Shown here: piece by piece, positions 6,187 to 14,195 of the stretch
How the letters are laid out: each line of letters opens with the position of its first letter
How positions within the stretch are numbered: position 1 is the first letter of the stretch
NCBI RefSeq assembly: GCF_001278055.1
Contig: NZ_CP010802.1
Location: 2,581,504 to 2,645,503 of the forward strand
Source: Desulfuromonas soudanensis
GTDB lineage: Bacteria; Desulfobacterota; Desulfuromonadia; Desulfuromonadales; WTL
Direction: 5' to 3'
Length of the DNA stretch: 64,000 bases
Position numbers and translations under genes: made by a program
Notes under the pieces: model-generated
What the model was told of the DNA's origin: nothing
The model's database searches: none
Seen by the model: the letters and a program-made list of their open reading frames with translations, nothing else

Positions 6187-7554
6187 TCAAATGGGGCCGG
6201 TGCCAATGGGGGCGCCCACCGTGACATCGGCATTGGCGTCCACTTCTCCCGGCAGGTAAGGACTGCTGGTAGGGACCCAGCCCTGCGAATCTACCTGGGG
6301 GTCGGTCAGCCAGTACATGCTGTAATCAGCGCCGTGGCAGTTGGTGCAGGCGGCGGTGATCGGCGTCGACCGGGCGATCGTATGCGGTGTTGCATACTTC
6401 CAGGTCGACAGGGACCCCATGTCCACTGTTGCGGGAGAATTGTCGGTCGGTGGGATGATGCCATCGACAAGATTAACTCCCGTGTACTGAAACACATCCT
6501 TGTCCACCGGCACGTGGCGGAGCACGGAATACGGTTTCCTGCCGGGTTCCCCGAAGAGCGGATTGTTGCCGACCCTGAAGGTAATCAGGGCATCGGGCAC
6601 CGCGGCGGGATCGACTGCCTTGCGGGCTGCGAGGGTCGGATCTTCGCCGTTGATCCGGAAGAAGCCGAGCCCCTCGGCGGTCACATCGGTGTGACAGCTG
6701 AAGCAGTTCTTGTAAGGGAGCGCATGGCAGACCTGGCAGTCCATGGCACCCAGGTGCGCCGTGGTATGTTGGGATATGCCGGCAAAGGCTGTATCCGTTG
6801 CGCCGCCGTGGCAGTCGACGCACTGGGGTGCGGTCGTGACATCGAAGCGGTCGCCCTGATCGAGCGCAGGGTGGCCGACACCGTGCATTTCATCGCCGCT
6901 TTGACTGACATCGCTGTGGCAGTTCATGCAGGTCAGACCCGCCGTCTTGTGCACGTCGGGAACCAGTTGGAAGGTGCCGCCCCAGGGGCTGTCTGCCGCG
7001 AAGACGGCCTTGTTGCGGGCGAGCAGGGCATTGTTCAGGCCGTAATACTCGTCCTTGACCCGGGATCCGTGGCAGGCGGTGCAGTTGTTGTCCATGGAAG
7101 GGGTCTTGTTGAAGCCGTGGCCGCTGATCAGTCCGCCGCCGGCGGTGGCCGGAACGGAGATGTGGCACTGGCCGCAGGCAGTGGCCGCGGTTGCGCCGGT
7201 CCCTGTGGCGGTGTGGCATTTGGTGCACTGCGTCAAGAAACGCGCCTCAGACTCGGGATCGGTCATGTCGAAGCCGCGCTGCATGAGGATGGTGTTGTAG
7301 CCGCCCAGGTTGGTATGCAGGCCGGCGGCCGAACTGGCGACGATGGTGCTATGGCAGCCATCGCAGGTTTCTGCCGTAGCGGTCGCGACAAAACCGGTCG
7401 CATGGGCCGCTGCACGGGAATTGACGGAAACCTCTCCGCCATGGCAGCTGGTGCAGTCGCCATAATGGACGCTGTTGTTGGTAAGGATGGAAGGATACTG
7501 CTCTACGGAACCGTTGAAAATCCAGAATTTTTTTGACGCCGGCACGGGCGCCAC
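6187..7554 (-). CDS. Decahaem c-type cytochrome (probable C-terminal part of a rhodanese-cytochrome protein)
   Basis: The frame holds ten CxxCH haem-binding motifs (CTSCH, CDGCH, CTKCH, CGQCH, CTACH, CMNCH, CVDCH, CQVCH, CFSCH, CTNCH), so ten covalently bound haems are expected. This is a typical periplasmic or extracellular electron carrier of Desulfuromonadia. It has no signal peptide, although c-type cytochromes must be exported for haem attachment. The upstream rhodanese ORF (stop TGA 7564-7566) is in the same frame, and between its stop and this GTG (7552-7554) lie only three codons. The two therefore look like one protein interrupted by a single TGA. The GTG start and its poor RBS are weak. 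Either the TGA is a nonsense change or sequence error, or it is read through. The last residues lack any anchoring feature. Confidence 0.8.
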   Translation of the reverse strand: MAPVPASKKFWIFNGSVEQYPSILTNNSVHYGDCTSCHGGEVSVNSRAAAHATGFVATATAETCDGCHSTIVASSAAGLHTNLGGYNTILMQRGFDMTDPESEARFLTQCTKCHTATGTGATAATACGQCHISVPATAGGGLISGHGFNKTPSMDNNCTACHGSRVKDEYYGLNNALLARNKAVFAADSPWGGTFQLVPDVHKTAGLTCMNCHSDVSQSGDEMHGVGHPALDQGDRFDVTTAPQCVDCHGGATDTAFAGISQHTTAHLGAMDCQVCHALPYKNCFSCHTDVTAEGLGFFRINGEDPTLAARKAVDPAAVPDALITFRVGNNPLFGEPGRKPYSVLRHVPVDKDVFQYTGVNLVDGIIPPTDNSPATVDMGSLSTWKYATPHTIARSTPITAACTNCHGADYSMYWLTDPQVDSQGWVPTSSPYLPGEVDANADVTVGAPIGTGPI

Positions 7555-7563
7555 AGATCCGCC

Positions 7564-8871
7564 TCAGCCTTCACCTTCTGAGGGGGGCGCCACCGACGCT
7601 ATCGGTGGATTGGCGACCTCGCGATCATAGAAAACGGCGGTGAGACTGGAGTGACACTCGACGCAACCGGTCGGCGGCACGTAATCGGCAAGACTGGCCA
7701 GATCGACCGCGCTGCCATCGTTGAGGGGAAAGTCCCAGGCTTTGAACAGATCGAAATTCAACAGCTGACCCGAGGCAATGGCGGGACTGGTGTTCCAGCC
7801 GTTGATCCCGTAGAGGAGGTTCCTGGCCGGATACCCGAGAATCCCCAGGGCCATGGTGCTTATGGAACCGGTGTGGCCGGTGTAACAGTAGGCGACGACC
7901 GGTTTGGTCGGGTCGATGAGCTCGGAATTGGCCAGATCCGCCACCTTCTGGTAGGCGATGTTGATCGAGCCGGGAATATGTCCGAGTGCAAAATGAGCAG
8001 CGCTGCGGACGCTTACGATCTGGGGATCGTTCGCGGCGTTGCCGTCCTCCAGGTTGGTCGCCAGCGCCGAGGGGTAGACCTGGAGATCGAACTGGGTCGG
8101 AACGGAATTAAGGTAGTTTTTCGCCCGGACAAGAATCTTGTCGACAACCGTATCCACCGAGGCGGTGAAGGGGCTGAAAGCGGGATAGACGTCTGTAGGG
8201 GTTGCGGCTGCCGTTCCGGGTTGAGTCGCTTTCTCCACGACCACGCCGGCCGCTCCGGCATCGTCGAAGCGGGTGCCGACAGGCACGAGATCCCGGCGGA
8301 AGGACCAGGAAGTCATTCCCTGGAAGAGGCCGGTCGCTTTGGGATAGGGGAGTGCGGTCTTGGCATCCAGCGCTGCCTTCTGGGCGACCGGATCGGCAAT
8401 CCGCGCCACGTTGATCAGCAGACTGGCCATATTGCCATCGTTGCCCCAGTAGGAAGCGACCACGACTTCGCGGTCGGCCGGGATGCCGGAGGTTCCGTCG
8501 AGAAGGGCCTGGGGGAGGTTCTGCAGGGGGATGTTGACGGCTCCCGGAATATGGCCGGCGGCATAATCCGCGGGCTCCCGGGTGTCGAGGATGAAGGGAT
8601 CGGTGGTGGTGGCGGTGTCGTCGAAAAGGACTTTGGCCAGAGCATCGGGGTTTGTGGTGTTGTACCCAAGGGCCAGAACCAAATCGAGGCGCGCAGCAAT
8701 TTCGGTCAGGTCTGTGCCAGGGACGGCACTCGTGCCGCTCACCTGCCCACCGGTATCTGTATTTACGGGCGGGGGTGAGGGGTTGTCATTGTCGCTATGG
8801 CAGCCGGCGGCAAAAAGAGCCGCGCTGCACATGGCGACAACCAAGAAGTAAAACAATCGTCGTCGAATCAT
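7564..8871 (-). CDS. Rhodanese-domain lipoprotein with one haem motif
   Basis: A 435-residue protein with a lipoprotein signal (LFAAGC, Cys at about residue 24), so it is expected on the periplasmic side of a membrane. Two rhodanese-like domains follow. In the first (about 90-210) the active-site position reads VASYWGNDGN, with no Cys, so it is probably inactive. The second (about 270-375) has CYTGHTGS with the catalytic Cys. A single CVECH haem motif lies near the C-terminus. The ATG at 8871 has a good RBS (ggagg). The stop TGA is in frame with the decahaem cytochrome ORF, so the intact gene may encode one protein of about 894 residues with 11 haems. Rhodanese-like lipoproteins also occur in some Geobacter outer-membrane electron-conduit clusters, which makes an electron-transfer role plausible but unproven. 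Confidence 0.8.
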   Translation of the reverse strand: MIRRRLFYFLVVAMCSAALFAAGCHSDNDNPSPPPVNTDTGGQVSGTSAVPGTDLTEIAARLDLVLALGYNTTNPDALAKVLFDDTATTTDPFILDTREPADYAAGHIPGAVNIPLQNLPQALLDGTSGIPADREVVVASYWGNDGNMASLLINVARIADPVAQKAALDAKTALPYPKATGLFQGMTSWSFRRDLVPVGTRFDDAGAAGVVVEKATQPGTAAATPTDVYPAFSPFTASVDTVVDKILVRAKNYLNSVPTQFDLQVYPSALATNLEDGNAANDPQIVSVRSAAHFALGHIPGSINIAYQKVADLANSELIDPTKPVVAYCYTGHTGSISTMALGILGYPARNLLYGINGWNTSPAIASGQLLNFDLFKAWDFPLNDGSAVDLASLADYVPPTGCVECHSSLTAVFYDREVANPPIASVAPPSEGEG

Positions 8872-9227
8872 GAATAACCTCCAATTGAGTTAAAGAACTC
8901 CTCTTCGCGACTTTTAACCTCCGCTGTTCACCTCCCTTCTGAATGCCTGCGGGACCGGAGGGAGGGATTCCCTCAAGGCCACACCAAGGTTAAAATTTGC
9001 TTTAAATTGGCATGCTTGGCCGGGTGAGTCAATAGAATAATTTAATACATCGTTATATGATGAGACTTCGATGGAGACTAAAAAACGGCTGATATGTTTC
9101 AAGCGATCACGGAAAAATTAGCGGACAAACGTCTCCTGCCGCGATAAACAAGCATTAACATTGACGGATTCCCCGGAGAATAGGTACAAAGAAGCTCCCT
9201 CATTAGCCAAACAAAGGAGACTCAATC
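8872..9227. other. Divergent intergenic region between rhodanese and EB_dh-like genes
   Basis: About 356 bp with no supported gene. It is AT-rich in the middle (about 8985-9085) and must hold promoters for the minus-strand rhodanese gene and the plus-strand gene at 9228. A TTGACG at 9162 could be a -35 box for the latter but no good -10 follows at 16-18 bp. I checked for sigma-54 boxes and c-di-GMP riboswitch-like elements and found none convincing. Confidence 0.5.
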
Positions 9228-10094
9228 ATGCCGAGAATCGTTTTATTTCTGCTGATCCTGCTCTTTCCCGGGCTGGTCATGGGAGCGCAGACCCTTCCTT
9301 CGGTCAAGGTCAAAACAGCGCCGGTTCTCGACGGCTCCATCCAGGATCAGGTGTGGACCTCTGTGACCCCGCTCGTCATCACCGATGCCGTGGCCGGGGT
9401 CAAAATTCTCCTGCGTTCCGTTTATACCGACGACAGCGTCTACTTTCTGGCCATGTTCTCCGATCAGGCGGAGAACTCCTATCATATACCCTGGATCTGG
9501 GACGAGGCCGGCAAGACCTATGGAGAAGGGCCCCATCGGGAGGATACGTTCGTCTTCAAATGGAATCTGGAAGACAAGGACGTCAATCTCTCCAATTTCT
9601 CCGATGACAGTTACCGCGCCGACGAATGGTACTGGAAAGCCAACCGTTCCAATCTGGCCGGCTACGCCGACGACAAACTGCAAATCCTTTCCGATAAATC
9701 CACCCCGAAAGCCACGGAAACGATCAGCCCGAAGGGCAAAAAACGCTACCTGCAGAGGCTCAGCGACAGCGGCGAGCCCCCCTACCGGGAGGTGCCCAAG
9801 CCGACTGAATTCCTCGGCAACCTGGTCAATCGCTATGAAGCCCAGGTTCCGACCGGAAGCCATGCGGACGTTCGTGCCAAGGGGGTCTGGGAGGCCGGCT
9901 TCTGGTTCATCGAGGTGGCCCGCAAGCTCGCTACGGATGACAAACTCGACATCCAGTTTGCCCCCGAATCCGGCAAGAAATATCTTTTCGGCGTTTCGGT
10001 TTTCAGCCTCTACGGCAATTCCCCGGACGAAAGTCAGCCCAACCTCTATGGGATGGGGCGGATTTCCGAACCCCTCACCCTGGAGTTCCGCTGA
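9228..10094 (+). CDS. Secreted ethylbenzene dehydrogenase-related haem-b-binding protein
   Basis: A 288-residue protein with a Sec signal peptide (hydrophobic run to about residue 18, likely cut after VMGA). The mature part has the layout of the EB_dh/DOMON-like haem-b-binding domain: APVLDGSIQDQVWTS near the N-terminus, alternating beta strands (VYFLAMFSDQA), an acidic and Trp-rich middle (IPWIWDE, ADEWYWKANR), then FWFIEVARKL. Proteins of this family bind haem b as the gamma subunit of molybdenum dehydrogenases or as cytochrome-associated periplasmic electron carriers. No Mo enzyme is adjacent, so it may pair with the divergent rhodanese/multihaem cytochrome. RBS aaggaga is eight bases before the ATG. 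Confidence 0.75.
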   Translation: MPRIVLFLLILLFPGLVMGAQTLPSVKVKTAPVLDGSIQDQVWTSVTPLVITDAVAGVKILLRSVYTDDSVYFLAMFSDQAENSYHIPWIWDEAGKTYGEGPHREDTFVFKWNLEDKDVNLSNFSDDSYRADEWYWKANRSNLAGYADDKLQILSDKSTPKATETISPKGKKRYLQRLSDSGEPPYREVPKPTEFLGNLVNRYEAQVPTGSHADVRAKGVWEAGFWFIEVARKLATDDKLDIQFAPESGKKYLFGVSVFSLYGNSPDESQPNLYGMGRISEPLTLEFR

Positions 10095-10115
10095 GGTCCT
10101 CTCCTGAACACCGAA

Positions 10116-10144
10116 GGGGGAGCCGGCACTGTCCCGGCTCCCCC
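10116..10144 (+). terminator. Strong hairpin after the EB_dh-like gene (no T run)
   Basis: gggggagccgg (10116-10126) pairs perfectly with ccggctccccc (10134-10144) around a seven-base loop, 22 bases after the stop codon. There is no T tract, so it may be an mRNA 3'-end stabiliser or a factor-dependent terminator. Confidence 0.5.
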
Positions 10145-10240
10145 GACTTCAAACACACGGGCAGGTCCCCTTCCGTCTCGAAAAATCCCGACCCGCCCCC
10201 TTCAGTGTCACCCGCAATAAGACAGAACGTCCCCTCCCGC

Positions 10241-10942
10241 CTATGGATTTTTTTCAACAGGTTGCCGCCTGAGCAGAGCCTCGACTTCTTCGTCGCTCAC
10301 ATCGTGCCACTGCCGGTACGCGGCGGCGACGGCAAAACTCCACCCGGAGCGGATATTGGCGCAGCACAGCGCCTCGACCTCCCCGGCGAGACGCGCCACC
10401 GCCCGGTCGTGACCGGTCGGAACGGCGACGACGATCCGCTTTGCCCCCTCCCGGCGCAGAGCCGCCACCGCCGCCTGCATGGTGAATCCCGAGGCCAGTC
10501 CGTCGTCGACCAGGATCACCGTCCCCGTCGTCACATCAGGCCAGGGTCGATCCCCGCGAAAGCGCCCGATCCGCTGGCGCACCTTCTCCGTCGTCCGCTC
10601 GATCCCCTTTCGGATCTCCGCCTCGTCGAGACCGAGGGTCGGCAGAAGTTTTTCGTTGAGGAGCACCGTGCCGTCATAGGCCACGGCACCGTACCCCGCC
10701 TCGCTGTTCCAGGGGAGAACGATCTTGCTCACCGCCGCCACGTCGAGAGGGAGCCGGAGGAGTTCAGCGAGCCGCGCCGCCACCGGCACTCCGCCGGCGG
10801 GAATCCCCAGCACCACCCCGTCGCGACAGTTGGGGGGAACGACTCCGGCCAGAACCTCGCCGCCGTGGCGGCGGTCGGCAAAGACGGCGATACGACCGTG
10901 CAGGGTTGTGACTTCGTGGATGTTTCCCTTTTTTTCGGCCAA
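10241..10942 (-). CDS. Phosphoribosyltransferase family protein
   Basis: A protein of about 233 residues with the type I PRTase PRPP-binding loop TVILVDDGLASGFTM in its C-terminal half and an N-terminal GVVLGIPAGGVPVA loop. The domain order matches the bacterial 'phosphoribosyltransferase' proteins often annotated without a defined base substrate. I place the start at a TTG (10940-10942), because ggagg lies eight bases upstream. A TTG six codons earlier is possible. It is monocistronic on the minus strand, with no neighbour that reveals the substrate. The product is cytoplasmic. Confidence 0.75.
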   Translation of the reverse strand: MAEKKGNIHEVTTLHGRIAVFADRRHGGEVLAGVVPPNCRDGVVLGIPAGGVPVAARLAELLRLPLDVAAVSKIVLPWNSEAGYGAVAYDGTVLLNEKLLPTLGLDEAEIRKGIERTTEKVRQRIGRFRGDRPWPDVTTGTVILVDDGLASGFTMQAAVAALRREGAKRIVVAVPTGHDRAVARLAGEVEALCCANIRSGWSFAVAAAYRQWHDVSDEEVEALLRRQPVEKNP

Positions 10943-11335
10943 GGTGCATGCCTCCGGCAAACGTTGCGACGATCCCTGTTGACCCTTATAGCAAAGAGGC
11001 CGACGTTTTCCAGAAGGGAGAAGGGAGAAGGAACAGGGGAGAGGCCAGCGACACCAGGTCTTCTCAGCTTCTGAGAGCGCCTCAAGTCAAATCGCCGACA
11101 CCCGGGATCCGTTGCCGCTCGGACATGATTCCGGTCAAACCCTCCTTTTTGATATGATTTCATTTTTCCCTTGAATCTCTAGTTACTTGCAGGCACCCTC
11201 CCCGTCTCCTCACCTCGTGTTTTTCCGGAGAAGTTCTGGCACAACCTGTGCAAAAGTCAGTGCACCAATTCGGCAAGCAATCCGGCCGATCTCTATCCGG
11301 CGGCCGCGGCCCCATTTCCATCAAGGAGTTCATCG
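10943..11335. other. Intergenic region with a sigma-54 promoter
   Basis: About 390 bp between divergent genes, without a supported ORF. It contains a purine-rich stretch (11010-11045) and, at 11237-11252, a strong sigma-54 -24/-12 promoter pointing to the outer-membrane barrel gene. An enhancer-binding protein site would be expected upstream of it, but I see no clear palindrome. Confidence 0.55.
11237..11252 (+). promoter_or_regulatory. Sigma-54 (RpoN) promoter of the outer-membrane barrel gene
   Basis: tggcacaacctgtgca matches the -24/-12 consensus TGGCAC-N5-TTGCA with one mismatch in the -12 box. The GG and GC doublets are exactly 12 bp apart start to start. The transcript would begin near 11264 and leave a leader of about 70 bases before the ATG at 11336. 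Confidence 0.82.
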
Positions 11336-12883
11336 ATGAAGGTCAGACACTTTTCCATCGCCAGGCATCTCTCCGCCCTGCTCGGGGCGCTCATCCTCCT
11401 CCCCCTGGCCGCCGCTCCGGCTTCGGCACTGGACACCTTCTTCGTCGGACCCCGTGCCCTGGGAATGGCCGGTGCCAACGTCGCCTCGGTCAACGACACC
11501 ACCGCCCAGTACTACAATCCCGCCGCCTTCGGCTTTTTCGGCTGCCGCGACGAGAAGGGGGAGCCGATTCTCTGCGACAACAACGACGTCGGCCGCAAGG
11601 ACTGGGGGATCGACGCCGGCGCCGGCGCCGGTTACCGCCTGCACAACAAGTTCGGCGAGTATCTCGACGAACTGACGGCCATCGACTACCAGCTCCTCAG
11701 CGCCAACGGCATCCAGAGCGAGTCGGACCTGGTGGACCTCATCAACCTCGTCCACAGCCTCTCCGGTCTCGATCAGCCGGGGAACGCCATTACCGCCGAC
11801 GCCAACGCCGGCGTCGGGGTGCGTATCGGCCACTTCGCCATCGGCGCCCGCGGCTATGCCCAGGCCTCCGGCGTCGTCGTCGACCTCGACCAGGCCAACC
11901 TCGGCCTGGCGACCTCCACGAACCTTGCAGCCGACATCGCCTCGGTACCGATTACCGGATACACCGCCGACGGCGTTTTGACCTTCTTCACCCCCCAGCA
12001 GGCAACGGACATCCAGAACGCACTGGTTGCCTCGGGAGCGACCGGCGTCGATGCCGCCGACGCCGTGGACCGTCTGGACTTTCTCGCCGCCCAGCAGGGG
12101 AGCGATCCGGCCCTGGCCGCGCAGATCGCCACCCTCCTCACCGAGGTGAGCGCGGGGACCGGGACCTTGCAGGACAACTCGACAACCGTTCTCCTCTCCG
12201 GATTCGGCCTCGCCGAAGTCCCCCTTTCCTACGGCTACGCCCTCAACGATCACTGGTCCGTCGGCGGCAACGTCAAAGTCATGACCGGCCGGGTCTACGG
12301 CAACCAGGTCCTGGTTTTTGCCGAGGACTCGGGCGACATCCTGATGAAGACCGACGAGAACTATGAGGAGACCCTGAATTTCGGCATCGACCTCGGCCTG
12401 ATGGGACGCTACAAAATGGTCAATTTCGGCCTGGTGGCCCGCAATATCAATGCCCCGCGTTTCGACGGACCGACGGTCGTCACCCTCCTCCCCGACGGAA
12501 CGATAAAAACCACCCGCTTCGACGACGTCACCCTCGATCCCCAGGTGGCCGCCGGGGTCGCCTTCATCCCCCTCAAGACCCTGACCCTCGAGGTCGACCT
12601 CGATCTGACCCAGAACGAAACGACCCTCCAGGAGTACAAGACCCAGAATCTCTCCCTCGGCCTCGAGTGGGACGCCTTCCGCTTTCTCGCCCTGCGGGGA
12701 GGGATCTACCGGAACCTCATCGAAAGCGACATCGACTGGGTCTACACCGCCGGCCTCGGTCTCAACCTCTGGGCGGTGCGCCTCGACGTCGCCGGCGCCT
12801 TCTCCGACCAGCAGGAGGAATTCGACGGCGAGGATCTCCCCAAGGAAGTTCGGGTCGCCGCCCAGTTGAGCGTCGACTTTTAG
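11336..12883 (+). CDS. Outer-membrane beta-barrel protein (FadL/TraF-like family)
   Basis: A 515-residue protein with a signal peptide (cut near ASALD, about residue 32). The mature part begins FVGPRALGMAGANVASVNDTTAQYYNPAAFGF, here given as the blocks RALGMAGANVASV and AQYYNPAAF. This is the signature shared by FadL/OmpP1-like and TraF-like outer-membrane proteins. The rest alternates short amphipathic strands (LGLMGRYKMVNFGLVARNI, LTLEVDLDLTQN) and ends in an aromatic residue (LSVDF), as barrels do. RBS aaggag is seven bases before the ATG. Expression is probably RpoN-dependent. A role in uptake of hydrophobic compounds is a family-level guess. Confidence 0.75.
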   Translation: MKVRHFSIARHLSALLGALILLPLAAAPASALDTFFVGPRALGMAGANVASVNDTTAQYYNPAAFGFFGCRDEKGEPILCDNNDVGRKDWGIDAGAGAGYRLHNKFGEYLDELTAIDYQLLSANGIQSESDLVDLINLVHSLSGLDQPGNAITADANAGVGVRIGHFAIGARGYAQASGVVVDLDQANLGLATSTNLAADIASVPITGYTADGVLTFFTPQQATDIQNALVASGATGVDAADAVDRLDFLAAQQGSDPALAAQIATLLTEVSAGTGTLQDNSTTVLLSGFGLAEVPLSYGYALNDHWSVGGNVKVMTGRVYGNQVLVFAEDSGDILMKTDENYEETLNFGIDLGLMGRYKMVNFGLVARNINAPRFDGPTVVTLLPDGTIKTTRFDDVTLDPQVAAGVAFIPLKTLTLEVDLDLTQNETTLQEYKTQNLSLGLEWDAFRFLALRGGIYRNLIESDIDWVYTAGLGLNLWAVRLDVAGAFSDQQEEFDGEDLPKEVRVAAQLSVDF

Positions 12884-12903
12884 TCTCTCCCTTCGATGAA
12901 ACG

Positions 12904-12935
12904 AAAAAGGCCCCCTCCTGCGAGGGGGCCTTTTT
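12904..12935. terminator. Bidirectional intrinsic terminator
   Basis: aaaaaggccccctc and gagggggccttttt form a perfect 14-bp stem with a four-base loop (12918-12921). A and T tracts on either side allow it to work for the plus-strand barrel gene and for the minus-strand M24 peptidase gene. Confidence 0.92.
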
Positions 12936-12964
12936 CGTTCGTGAAACCGGAGCCTTGCCAAGAC

Positions 12965-14155
12965 TCAGAGGACCACCAGGTCCTGGTCGGAGAAGGTGAT
13001 GTGTTTGAGGCCGTCGGCACCGACCCAGAAGGTGTTCTCGATGCCGACGGCGCCGAGACCGGGGAAGACCGCCTTCGGTTCGAAGGCAAAGGTCATGTTC
13101 TCCTCGAGGACCTGGTCCTTGAAGCCGCGGGCGATGAAGGGAAACTCGTCGATCTCGACCCCGATGCCGTGGCCGATGAAGGAGACCTGGGCATCGGCCG
13201 ACCCCATGAAGTGCTCCTTGTAACCGAGCTCGCAGGCCAGGGCGTAACAGTCCTCATAAAGATCCCCCCAGGCGACGCCGGGGCGGGCGGTGGCCTTGAG
13301 ACGGTCCTGAATTTTCACCATGTCCTCGTAGGCCCTGGTGAGCTGGTCGGAGAGACCGCCGATGCAGAGGATGCGGGTCTGATCGACGAGGTAACCGTCG
13401 AAGGCGCCGGCAAAATCGACGGTAATCGGTTCGTGAGCCTTGATCGTCTTGTAACTGGCCCCCTGGCCGATGGACGGATTGACGCCGATGCCGCCCAGAG
13501 GGGCGTCGAGAAAGGCCGGGGCGGCGCTGTCGGCGCCGGAGAAGATGTGGCCGTAGAAGAGTTCGGAATTGAAGCCGCGCATCCGGGTGATCCCCTGATG
13601 CCCCTGTTTTCGGGCGCAGAACTCGAGTTCGGCGGCGAGCTCCAGGTCGGTCATCCCCACCCGGATCACCTCCCTGGCCCGCTTGTAAACGCGGTCGACC
13701 TGCAGGGCGGCGTCCTTCATGATCTCGATCTCATACCGGGACTTGACCGAGCGCACCATGCGGATCAGCGAAGATGCGTCGGAAATCGCACAGCCATCGA
13801 GGACCTTCTGCAGCCGCTGGAAGAGAGCGACGGGGAGGACGTCGAGTTCCATCCCCGCACTCTTCGGCGTCGGGTAGCCGAAATCGGAGAGGATCCCGGG
13901 GAGGTCTTTGGGGCTCTTGAAAGGGAGGATCTCCTTGAGGCCGCACTCCATGCGCGCCCGGTCGAGGTCCTTGCGGACCAGGTAAAGGGGTTCGCCGGAG
14001 GCGGGGACGTAAAGAATCCCCTGCTGGATGGTGCCGGTGAAATAGAAGAGATCGGCGTTCTGCAGCATGAGGACGGCATCGAGCCCCTGCTGCTGCATGA
14101 GGTTCTGGAGTTTCTCGATGCGGGACTGCAGTTCGCTTCTCGGCGTGATGCGCAT
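12965..14155 (-). CDS. M24-family metallopeptidase (Xaa-Pro aminopeptidase-like)
   Basis: A 396-residue protein. The ATG at 14155 (MRITPRSELQSRIEKL) has an aaggaga RBS; the longer upstream frame is rejected. The N-terminal creatinase-like domain (to about 150) is followed by the pita-bread peptidase domain. Its metal ligands are recognisable: Asp in TVDFAGAFDG and YLVDQTR, His in FIGHGIGVEIDE, Glu in AFEPKAVFPG, and Glu in VGIENTFWV. Such enzymes hydrolyse peptides with proline at position two in the cytoplasm, with two Mn or Co ions. The gene follows the acyl-CoA ligase by 40 bases and probably shares its transcript, although no metabolic link is evident. Confidence 0.88.
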   Translation of the reverse strand: MRITPRSELQSRIEKLQNLMQQQGLDAVLMLQNADLFYFTGTIQQGILYVPASGEPLYLVRKDLDRARMECGLKEILPFKSPKDLPGILSDFGYPTPKSAGMELDVLPVALFQRLQKVLDGCAISDASSLIRMVRSVKSRYEIEIMKDAALQVDRVYKRAREVIRVGMTDLELAAELEFCARKQGHQGITRMRGFNSELFYGHIFSGADSAAPAFLDAPLGGIGVNPSIGQGASYKTIKAHEPITVDFAGAFDGYLVDQTRILCIGGLSDQLTRAYEDMVKIQDRLKATARPGVAWGDLYEDCYALACELGYKEHFMGSADAQVSFIGHGIGVEIDEFPFIARGFKDQVLEENMTFAFEPKAVFPGLGAVGIENTFWVGADGLKHITFSDQDLVVL

Positions 14156-14195
14156 GGGTCCGGTTCTCCTTTGCGGTGCGAGGGGGAAATCAGGT

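Noticed and set aside
7564-7566. TGA as a selenocysteine codon.
   Set aside because: No convincing bacterial SECIS hairpin with a bulged U follows at the expected distance. The site lies in a low-complexity linker, not at a redox-active Cys position. Kept open only as a test in the findings.
9008-9020. Sigma-54-like tggcatgcttggc in the divergent region before the EB_dh-like gene.
   Set aside because: The GG and GC doublets are 10 bp apart rather than 12, which abolishes sigma-54 recognition.
8914-9102. A 62-codon minus-strand ORF in the divergent intergenic region.
   Set aside because: No RBS, atypical composition, no recognisable features, and it would occupy the promoter region of the rhodanese gene.
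8872-9227. Possible c-di-GMP (GEMM) riboswitch before the cytochrome or EB_dh-like gene, as is common in Geobacter relatives.
   Set aside because: No segment on either strand shows the conserved GGGCAAACC/GGGACGCAAAGCC elements.
13731-13946. Short Pro/Arg-rich ORFs overlapping the M24 peptidase and many similar ones elsewhere.
   Set aside because: Their composition (Arg, Pro, Gly, Ser) is that of out-of-frame high-GC coding sequence.
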